Assembly (NCBI RefSeq): GCF_905475395.1
Contig: NC_058338.1
Coordinates: 75,713,435 to 75,777,434 of the forward strand
Source of the DNA: Chrysoperla carnea
Lineage: Eukaryota; Arthropoda; Insecta; Neuroptera; Chrysopidae
DNA: 64,000 bases
Reading direction: 5' to 3'
Shown here: piece by piece, positions 28,401 to 40,400 of the stretch
How the letters are laid out: each line of letters opens with the position of its first letter
Numbering within the stretch: position 1 is the first letter of the stretch
Translations under genes and position numbers: made by a program
Notes under the pieces: model-generated
Database searches by the model: none
What the model was told of the DNA's origin: nothing
The model's input: the letters and a program-made list of their open reading frames with translations, nothing else

Positions 28401-31400
28401 TTCGGCAGCATCCCCCTCTTCCATAATATCCTCATCACGCATATGTTGCGTACGATCGTGTCCAGCCGAATACTGTCCTAAATGCTGTAAACTTCCATAA
28501 CGGAAATCAATACCTCCACGATCGGGTAAATACCCACCCCCAGCTAATCGCCCCGAATGATCAAATCTTCCAAATTCAGGTCGACTACGCATTCCACCTG
28601 GTTTATGATTGAAGCCACTTCGATGTCGTGGTACCTCGTAATGTTGCGGATCGATGTTTGTACTATAATGTGGTGGTATCACAATATGACCGTGGTACGG
28701 TATTGGTATTGCTTCCATATCAGGATGTATTGGTATTGATACGGGTAAAAGTGGAGGTTGCATCATTTTTGTTTTGTATAATGGTACGTGTTGTATGGTT
28801 CCTGCTGCTAACGGTGATTGAGTTGTTGGTGGATTATTTGTAGTCGTAGTTTGAGTGTTGTAATAAATGATTGGATTTGAACCAGCTTGGCGTAATGATC
28901 CGGAACCATACATTTGCCGTGCTGCACCACGATTGATATGAACTGTCGGTTTTGTATCACCACTGAAGTTTGGAAGTTCTGTTGACGCAATTATGGACGT
29001 ACTACATAGAGCGAAATCTGGAAATAAATTAAACAGCGAAATTAGAATAGATTATTTCAACTGATTGCAATCATATAAAATAAATGTTTTAGATTATGCC
29101 CCAGATAAGTGCTTCAATACATAGTATAAAACAAAGTCGCTTCTACCTGTCTACCCCTAATCCTTTTGCATGCTTGGAGCTTTAAACCTATGCAACGCAT
29201 TTTGATGTGATTTTTTGTTTTAGATAGAGTGATTCAAGAAAGGAGATTTTTGTATAATACATGCATAATATAGTAAAGTTAGGGGTCGAAAGGGATGTCT
29301 CAAATATTGAAGATATACAACTAGTTTCAAGGATTGTTTTTATCTATTTTTAGCCTACGGGGGGTGTAAAGGTGGATCCAAAAAGTGGGGATGAATAATC
29401 GATTATTTGCATATATTTGAAAGTGGGATATCAAATAAAAGAGTATGACGTGTACATTACAAAACTGTTACCCTGAAAGTGGGGATGTTGCCCAGCAAAG
29501 CAGGTAGTTTACAGGTAGTTAAATATAAAACTGTTATATATCTATTTGTTTTTACCGAAAATTGATAGTAGTGATTTCATTGAAAATTCTGAGTGAAAAT
29601 GAGAGCTTTACGTATTTTCATGACTGAAAAAGTTGCTTTGGTCAAACACTTTTACTGTCATAACTTACATTATTCAAAAAAATAACCATTTAGAGAATGT
29701 TTTCTGCTTTTGTGTGAAACACTGCAAAAATTTTCAAAGATTGAGTTAAATTGTAAGTTTATGAAGAATTAAATTTTCCAAAAATAGTTTCTAGTAAGTA
29801 TTTGTCTAATAATCATTGTTTGGCCGCAAAGGCTATGAAATTCCGACAAGTATAATGGAATCGTATGATGGGCGAATATATGGCTTGATACACAGAAGTA
29901 AGACCTCATTGTTATATTATAATATAATAGTTGAGTATATCGTAATTCCAGTGGAAGCGCAAGGAAATTTTCAATTTTTAATATAGAAATATCATAAATG
30001 CATTGACTTCCAATTCCATTTTAAAAAACCAGGTTAAGTAGGAAAAAGATTATGTTTTTCAGATCGCTGAACTAATTTTAATCAGAAACAGCAAAGAACC
30101 ATTCGAATTCACGCAGCTTTCAAATAAAATAATTTGCCACGTAGGAACAAGCTCACTATGTTCGTTTGTGTATTGTTTATGGACTCAAAGAGTTCTGCAT
30201 CGATTGAGCTTGAAATTTTACACGATATACATACATCCTGCTTCGAGGATGGTTTTTATTTATGTTTATTTATGTTTTATCAGGGGGTGGAAGAGTGACA
30301 ATGCAAGTGGGGAAGAAATTTTGTATATGGAAATCTCATGTAAATAATTTTATAAACAAATACAGTTCAACGTCATTTCATGTGATTTATAATATTTACA
30401 AAAGATAATTCTAATTATTATTCTCACGAGCAGTTTGTTAGGAATGTCTCTTTATTAATCGGAAATCAGAAACTATATTTTATCGTTGTACAAAAAATTT
30501 AAAATCATGGTTATAAAGCTATATATGTAAAGTTCGAACTGGCAGAAATTGACAAATCATTGAAGATAGAAATTTGAATTTTTTAACAAATTTTTAAAGG
30601 AAATAAAGTATAAAAGATTCTAATTCAATACAATATGTTAAAAGAATGACTAGAAGGTTGTTACGGCAGGCGTGCCACGATTAAAATTTCAATTTTCTTT
30701 ATTAACAAAGTTTCAAAATTTGTTTGTCTATGAAAATTAGCGCCACTTTTTGTTTGTAAATTACTTCATAATTTATTTCAATTTATGTACAAGTTTAAAT
30801 TTCTTTTAAACATATGAACATATTTTTGAAAATGAAAATAAACATGATGACACAAAATGAATAGTAAATTGAAGTTTAATTTCTCTTTTGTATAATCATA
30901 AAATAACATTCACAAAAACATGTTTTTATGAATGTTTGGTTCTTCTGTGGTATCTTCTGTGTGTACTAAAACTATTTATATACATGAGTTATTTTAAAAT
31001 GAACTATTTAAATGTGGCTATATATTTTAATACAAACACTTTATACATTTAGAAAATGCCTTTTATACGTGTAATATGTATGTAACTGTAATAGATAAAT
31101 TAAATTGTTAATATCTTGTACAATCATTCACAAAATTATCAAACTTTTAATTGTTATTAAATAAATGCTACTTCAAATGGAGGTTTGTGGGGAGAAACAG
31201 GTTAGCCAACAATTAAACAGCAGATTCGGGAGCAGGCCCGTGCGCTGGAATTATCCAAGAGAGGGGTTCAAACTTTTGTTCGCAATTGTTCATGGTCATG
31301 CATTCAATAAAACAAGAAATTATTTTTTCAAGTAAGAGAACATTTAATTAAGTCAAAATGTAAATATATATTATTAATATGTAAAATATTCATTTACTGT

Positions 31401-34400
31401 TTTTCAACAAGCTAATTCTGCGAGGTACAAAAAAAAACTTTTCCAAAACTCTGTGCACATCGACTTCTGCACCACGATGTATATTGAACTAGGACTAAAC
31501 CAGTTAGCCGATCTTCAAACGAGACGACGAAAGGTTGAAAAGAAGCGTTCATTCGTCGCTGTTGTCACAGGCAAAACGCGAAGCATTTAGTAAACATGCG
31601 GAAACGCATCTTTATTACAAATATCGAGTGCTTCGAGTTTAGAACCCCAACTGGCATGGCGTTTTCGCCAAAGTTGAACTTCGTCGGCCCAGATGATACG
31701 GGAATCATCGTGCAAAAAGGAATACATTCTATTTCAAAAAGTCGCGCAAGAGTTTTGATCAAAATTTTTCATTTATTTAGAAAGAGAGAAGCTTAATTTG
31801 ATAAAATATTGCGATGATTCAAAATGCGATCTATAATCTTCAACTGAATCAGCCTGTTTATTCAAGCGTTATGACGTGAACCTTGGCTTCCGCACTTCTA
31901 TGCCGTATTCATCGCAGATATCGCACATGATTTTGAAAATTTTCCTGAAGTCTTCTCCAATGTTTCCTCTTATTTCAATCAAAATATGTTTCGCAGGATC
32001 AGCTAATCCGATAGCCTCGCCAAGATCCAGTTTTTTTGTTTACTCAGCTCAAATACAAAGTCAAAGAACGTATCGAGCTCAAAATATGCATGGATATTTG
32101 ATTAGTCAGTGGAAATGCGTCTCATAAATGGGTGCATTTACAGGACTATATTGTTAGTTCAAAAAATATGTGGACGAATTCTCAATGGGAAGGGTTTTGA
32201 CGCCCAAAACCGTTTCTTTGCATACGAGCCTGCTCGGGATAGAAAATGGAGGTGGTTGGAGTACACTTTGAGAAAACCTGAAGTAGCAGTGGAAAGGGGG
32301 ACTCTAGATTGAATCCGCAAAGATCCAGAAGAAAAAGAGGACCCGGAGAAACATGGAAGAGGACAATTGAGGGAGAAGCGAAGAAAGTGAACAAGATTAG
32401 AGGCGATTTTCAAGATGAACCCTTCACTCAAACATCAGTATTAGAAAATCGTGAGGCTTTATTTGGAGCAAAATTACAGTATCTATCATATCTATCATGC
32501 AAATTATTTGAGAAACTATGAACGTAAATATGAATCGTCAAAATCAAATTCACTTAAACGAAGTATTGTCTTGCAATGAGTAACTTAATTAATAGAAGGG
32601 CAGTCTGACAGTGATTGTCGTGTTAAGAAAAAAAAATGAAAATCAATGAATGTCTGATAGATTATTTTGCTGGCGGCATATCATTTTCGAATTATAAGAA
32701 CAACGCGAGTACCGACATTTAACTTCAAAGTATCATATCTCCGGAGAAAAACAAGTTAGAGATGTTTAGTAAAATGGAAAATATTTATAGGAAAATAATA
32801 TGGCATTCATATTATTATTATTCATATTATTGGTATTTTATTTTTAAGTATAAATAAAAAACGTTTACACAAATTACATGTAATTTTTTCGTAAAATTTC
32901 ACGACTCTTAACTTCGTTTTAAACAATATTTGGGTATTGCATGGCACTTAAATAAAAATGTCTACAAAAGCGCTATTTTCACGGTTTTCTCACGATATTG
33001 CTGAATAATATTTATTCTAATCAATATTTTTGAAAAATTAAATCACGGACTTTTAGCGAATAATATTATCAGTTTTCACAGTTAAAACTGCAAAAAACAT
33101 TGCCTTACATCATTGGTTGCATTGTTATCCCATGGTACTGCTAATGAAAATAATCATCTGTTCTTGGATAGTGGCATATTAGTTTTGATTCGTTCATTAA
33201 CACCAATTCATTTCTAGTAGTGCTTGTTTCAACAGAGCGGTAACAGTTTTCTCAAAATGGAATTTTCTTATTTTTCGAGATTTTTAAGGTAAGTTATTGA
33301 AATCCCTTATCAAATGTGTAATTTGAAATTGGTTTAAAGAAAAGTAGGAACGAAAATATAACGAAGATAAGAAGAAAAATTGATAACATAAATGAAAACA
33401 ATATTATTGAAAAAATAATTTGAGCTGATAAAGATTACTATGGAAATTCTATTTTAGAAATATTTTACGAAATTAATAAAATTTCTTTTCGATTTTTTTG
33501 ATAATACAATGTTTTTTTTTTTAAGTATATTCGGCTAATTATTGGTTTATGGATTATCTGGATTATATTAGCGAGGAAAGGTTATAATATAAGACTTTTT
33601 ATAAAATACTAATCTGTACAAATACGACAGACAAGTGAAATTTACAAAGTTTTAAAAACCCCCGACAAATGTTATTTTTCCCGTGTAGCTCTTTCCAAAT
33701 TGAGAGAAATTGAACCGATTCGGTTCATCCGTTTAGGAGCTACGATACTACAAACATACAGACAGACAAACAGACACACACACACACACACATGGTTGTT
33801 AAATTTATAAGATACCTCTTTTCGGTTCACGGGTTAAAAAGGATTAATCATTTGACCCTCGACTAAAAAAGGGTGTAATAAGTTTAACGAGTTTGTGTAT
33901 CTATATATCTGTGTGCCTGCCTGCGGCATCGTAGTTCCTAAACGGATGAACCGATTTTGAATTTTTTAAAGTAATTTAATCGACCGTGCTATGTTTCAAG
34001 TGCGACTTTAGGGCTACGTACCCGGTAAAAATTAGAGAAGAAGTGCTGATCTTTAAAAGGAAGAGACTTCTAACGGATTTTCTTCAAGCATACAGAAGAA
34101 AATTAAAAAATTACAATTCAATAAAATTACCTTTCAAACAAAATAAAAAAATTTATCCCTTTAATAACTACGATGCTACAATCGTTTCGTTCAGACCTGA
34201 TTTTATGGGATGATTCTTTAAATTTTTAATTTAAGATTACTCTAACTTAACTTTTGGGAATTAACTTTTTTGCGGTGTGTAAATGCTTATACATTTTTTA
34301 CTTTCATTTCTATGTACAATAAATACAACATATCGTCTGAATGTCTATCTTCATGAACGCTAGAATCACATGCCTCTCTAAATTCGTGATTTATTTAAGT

Positions 34401-37400
34401 AAAGAAACAACTTGACCCATAAGTAGACGCGTTAAAATGATTGAGTATTTTGATATTTTGGAACTTAGCAATATTATGTATTATAGTCCGAAAGGTGATG
34501 AACAATTTGGAATACATTCTGGAGGCCCAACGGAAAGTTTTGTAATTGTCCTTGAAGGACCCTTAAGTAAGATAATTAAAGTCTAGTTGAAGAGTAGCGG
34601 CACCCTACCAACCCTTGAATTTTTTAAGGAAAATAATACATTGAACCTCGATAACTCGAATGTCGTTAAGTCGTAATCCTTATTAAGTTTTAAAAAAAAT
34701 GCCATTCTCTTCCGCTAAATCTCTAAATCCGCGTTATCAAAGTCGTAAGAAAGTGGCATGAAGAAAACATATGTAACCGATCTGTACGGAATACCAGCAA
34801 GAAAAAAGTTGAAATATTGTTAAGATACGAATCAACTAGCAGCTTGTCTTGCAAACGACGATGACAAGTCGAGTTACCTGACGTAGAGAAATGCGATTTC
34901 TTTTCTGAGGAACTCATCTGGTTTATACAGTGTCTTGATAAAAACGTAAGTGTATCAGGGCCTATCTTACAGCCGAAGAATTTTTAAAATCACTGGGAGT
35001 ACACATAAATATGGAAATATGTTTACTTCACTAATATGCAATTTGTTTCAATAAAAATGTATCATATAACTATTTTACATTTACCAGAAAAATTGTGTAT
35101 TTTATTGAAATCGCGTCTCTATAAGTCGAATTTGAATATGTCAGTGAGTCAGTGGTTTTCACTTTGCAACAGCCTGGCTAACATTTAACCCACCTGATTG
35201 GCCTGCCCTTTTGATTTTTTAATGTCTCAGAAAAATTTTTTAACAAAGAAATTTTTCTTAAAAAAACAAAAGTCAGTTGGTGGTGCCGATATCCTTCAGG
35301 CAGACTTCGACTGTCTTATTTAGGGGTTCTTCAAGGACAATTAAAAAAATTTTTGTAATGCCTAAAGAATATACTCCAAATTGTTCACCAGCTCTCCTAC
35401 TATTAGATCAACAGCCTGCCAAATTTGCACAGAGTTTATTTCATTGATATATATATCGCGTGTCTAAAAGCAAGCAGCATATTTATTATATTCACTCTAT
35501 AGGGATGTTCTTTTTGTTTCTACTTTTAATTTTTTGCACTCGGTGTAAGTAGAAGTGGAAAGTGCTATCTGGTTTATTTAGTACTATCATTTTTTTCTTA
35601 TTCGCACCGAGCATAAGTTTTATTGGAGGCGTTTCTATGGTAATGATACACTCCTTAATTAATGTAATTGTATGTATGCATATATAATTATTATATGGAT
35701 AGCATTTATGGCTCTATTAGAAGTTTTAAACAAGTGAAATTTACAAAATTTTAAAAACCCCCTACAAAGTAAGAAACCCTAAACTCGCACTTGAAACATA
35801 CATAACAATACTCTCCTTTAAATTACCATTTTCTTTAAAGCTTTTTCCAAACAGCATTGATTTTTTGAAGATCATCGCCAATTTTTTAGTATTTTACGGG
35901 TACGAAACCCTAAACTTGCACTTGAAACCTAGCTAAGAACACTCACCATTAAATTACCTTTTAAACGGACAGAAAAAAATTCAAAATCGGTTCATCTGCT
36001 TTGCCACAGACAAACAGACAGACAGACGAGAGAGAAATGGATTTTATGAATCTTTAAATCAAAATTTTGTTCGTAGAATCAATATTTTAAGCGTTACAAA
36101 CTTGGGACTAAACTTGATATACTTCATATATACATGGTATAAAAATAATATTTGTGCAATTTGGTCTCTTATTTTCACAATTTTTAATGCAGTTTAATAA
36201 ATTCTTATTTTCGAATTCTTATTTTAATTTGACATTTACTATAACATTTACATGATCATTTTTTTTTTTGAGGTTTTGACAAATTTTTATATAATATTTT
36301 CCATTATATTCCATGACAGGCAGTGGCTGATTAAAAATCGTATTTAATTTGTACCCACTTTCAAGCATTCGGGAGTATTTTGACGCGAAAAGAAATGCAA
36401 ATATATTTAAAAAGTGTTAAAAATGGTGGCTATTGTTTATTCCTGATAAAATTCTCTGACTTTTACAGGTCTTTCAATTGAATAATTGAAAAATTTGATA
36501 TTCTTAATACGAAATTATTAAGATGAGAAAACTTTTTTAAGATGAAATCTTGTCAAACCTATTTGATAAACATGTTTGACAAACGCGTTTGTTAACTTTT
36601 TTGTAACTCTGATAAAAATGTATGATAAACATGAAATGTTTTTTAGTGTATGGACCCTATTACGAACGCACGTGCCCCATTTTTTAATAGCTTTTATTTA
36701 ATTTCGCCTGCCCGTTGTTGTAATCAAATCTTGCAACTTAAATTTAATCCATTTCCCAGTTTTCGAAAATAGTAAACGGTAACTTCTACTGCCATAAACT
36801 TGAACTTTGTTATTCCAAAACTGTTTTTGTTAACTGCATATTAGAGAAGTTCCATGTTTCTTAATTTTATTTTTTTTCAAAAGTTTAATAAAACTTACTA
36901 AAAATTAAAAAAAAAAAGTTTCTTTATGTAATTTTCCAATTTAAAATGGTAAATCTCAATTGGAAATTCAAATGCCAGTGACGCCAACAATCGCTTTAGT
37001 ATCGCTTCTGAACGGAGAAATGATAAAATAACACCCAGGATGATAAACGGTTTGTCTCTCAACTTGTTTGCACTATATTATAATATAATTTTCATGGAAA
37101 CAAACCAAAAAATGTGAATTGATTCCGATTATCACCTAGCCTCAACGGATATCAAGATGCCACAACCAATCACTTCAGGGACTTTGTTGTTATTCAAAAA
37201 TGTAACTAGTTTTTATTAATAATTAATAAAACAAATGAAAACAAACAATTGACTGAATTAATTGTTGAAACACCCTGTATTTTTTATAAATTAGAAGAGT
37301 TTTTAAATCCAACCCAATTATGTGGGTCTTTCGATCACCATTTATTTGGTTTTCGAAAATTTTTGAAAGTATTTTCTAGAATTTTTTTTCGTTTTTCGAG

Positions 37401-40400
37401 AATATTTCACAAGATACCTAATTGAAACTACCTTCAAATTTTCAAATCCCTATCTTTTATAGTTTTGAAAAAAATGGGCACCTAAATAAAAAATGGACGC
37501 GTTTTGTCCAAATTTCCCCCTCACGGGTAAACAGTGATGTTTAGGAAAAAATGTTTCAGGTAAAATATTTAATATTTTTGTAGGGAGTATGATATTTAAA
37601 CTTTTGTTTTATTTCAATACCCAATTGAGGTATGTTGCTCATTTACGAACTTAGCCTCAATTTTTACGTCCTGATCACGATATATAAATTTCTTTGCTTG
37701 ATATCTCTTTTCGTTTTATCGTGTCCACAGACGGACAGACGGATAGACGGATAGCCAGAAATAGACTCTTGAGCCGGAAATAGGCAATGATTTTATGAAC
37801 ACTTAATATAAAATTTTATTCGTAACATCAATATTTTTAAGCGTTACAAACTTGGGACTAAACTTAGTATTCCTTGATATATATTACATATATACAGGAT
37901 ATAAAAATGAAATTATCTTAGCGGAATATAATTGAAAAAAAATTACTTAAATGTACTTTAGATAAATTATTCTTTCATAATGCAACCTCTTGCTTGTAAA
38001 AATTTCAAAAGTGTTGCAAAATTTTATAAGAAATATTTCAATAAATTTTGATTTGAGACATATTTTGATATTCCAAAATCTATAATAAAGCCGCAGGTAT
38101 ATCATTCAACACACATTCAGCTGTCATGTAGTGAGCGAACCCCTTCAATAACAAACAGACTAACCCCAATATCAACATATTTGTAATATCCCTTATTATA
38201 CAATATTAATTATTTTAACCTAGGCTCTTCATACATCATCTAGTCCAAATAGCATACAAATGTCAATCAAGCCATAACATTTTTAAGGAATAAAATAATT
38301 TAACTCAAAAACATGGGTATAAATTATTATATTATTATTGTGTAAGGGTAGTTTTTACAATAAAATACTTACACGATGTAGGGTGATTTTCAACCCTCAT
38401 ATTTATATAACTGTATATGTATACGTATATGTAAAGAGTCTCACCCTGACAGCATACAGGAATGAATGGTCCATTCAGTATACTAGTATCCATCTATACA
38501 TGCGCAATACTCATGGATCGATATGGTTTTAATGGAGCTACACTACAACATACAATGGTTTTCCATATGTTCTTTTTGTACCTTTGGTGTACACACTATT
38601 TACATTTAAGTGTACGGTAAAGAAGGACATCTTTATTACCTTGTAATGGTATTATCATTTTCTTTTTATCTTTAGTGTATTACACCGAGCCAAAAAGAAC
38701 GATCTGTATACCTTCTTTTCAACATTTTGTTTGGTATATATATATATGGAGTTTCACCATATTTTCATAGTGGGTGTTATTTAGGTCTTACTTTACCCAC
38801 ACAAAAATGGATGATCATCATCAGTTTTCAGTTATTGTAGACAATTTTTGTCTATATAGGCTTTTAACCTATTTTTTTGTTTGTTTGTTTTTCAATTTGA
38901 GCTAAAAATAAATCTTTCTACTCCTTCGTACAATTCGTATTTATTTAGGGGGGAAATATAATTTCTTATGAAACCGTAAACATTCTGGCTTAGGTGCTCA
39001 CGAATATATGCTATAATTGATAAAAATACTTTTAGAATGTCGTGTGTGGGTTAATTATGATTAGTCTCACAATTTTTCTCTCTTAGAAAATAAATGGCAT
39101 TCTTCGAATATACGAGAAATTATCAATTTGAAAGTAATTTAACCGGATAGTAGCCGAGCTTGTTAAGGCGTCTTAAGTTGCTATGACTACTGGCTGGAAG
39201 GCTATGGGTTCGAATCTAGGCAGTGGCAGTGTGAACAAAAAAATTAATAAGGCGGTAAATTGATCACACTGCCGAAGAACGAAGTTAAGCCCACATCATT
39301 AAAATTAATGAGGCGGTCTCTGTTATAGACGTGGTCTGAGAAACGGAGGTTAAACCTCATTATCATTATTATTATTATTATAATTTGATAGTAATTTCAG
39401 CTTAAATTATTGAATCTCCGTTTTCTTATTCTAATAAGAAGACATATGACTAAATAAGTACCTTTTGTCCGAAAATTGAAATTTTTGGAGATGTCAGAGA
39501 TTACCTTATCAACAAATCCAGGCTCGCTTTGATATTGTGATTCGTTTATTAATAAAAGTAACGTCTTGAATCTAAAGGACTTCTGAGATATTCGTTGAGC
39601 AGTTTGGTGTCAATATATCCTTGCACCGAATGGAGATCGATACAAGTCTCGATACAATGATTTCGCGTAAAGCCAAACAATTCACGCTAAATGAATTGTT
39701 CGAGAAAATGGTTCTTACGTTTGTTCTCCAGTTATCTTCTTGTTAAAATGGTCAAAAAATATGTTCTAAGAAGTTTACTATCTCGCTATTTTGATAATGT
39801 TCATGGTACCCTGAGCGAAAAGGGAGAAAAGCAACACAAAACCTTCTAGAGACGAGTTTATCTATGAGAGTATATACTGACAAACACCTTATCTTATTCA
39901 TTACCATATGGTCTGTAAAAATTATCACGTCCCCACAGAAAGCATGTAAAAAAGCATTGCTAGAGGGCAAAGCTACTTGTTTGAGCAAGGATTATTAATT
40001 TTATTCGTAGAGCGATTAGTATGACTTGAAAATTAAAAACTTGATCAAAATTGAATATAATGGGTTAAGTTTATAAATATTTATTTTAAAATAAAGGTTG
40101 ATTATTCTTATTTATAATAATTTCTCCTTTTTATGCTGACGTTTGATAATATACACTTGAATTTGTTTAAGGATTCTATTTTGCTGTCATACTGTACCAA
40201 TCGGAAAAACATTGTGTACCTTGTCATCATTTTTCGTTCCCAGTAAATGTAGACAATCACTAAGACATCATTTTTCCGACCACTGTAATATATTAAACGC
40301 TATACTGATTAAGGACAATGTACGAATATTACCCTAATTTAGCAAAATATGTCACTAAAAGATCAGCAATTTTTCGATTAAAGCATATTCAGATATAATT

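Noticed and set aside
28557..28843. Plus-strand frames over LRP4 exon 2
   Set aside because: They are shadows of the minus-strand exon.
34723..34917. Minus-strand 64-codon frame as a pogo/Tigger transposase start
   Set aside because: Only a loose resemblance; no helix-turn-helix or DDE residues can be seen.
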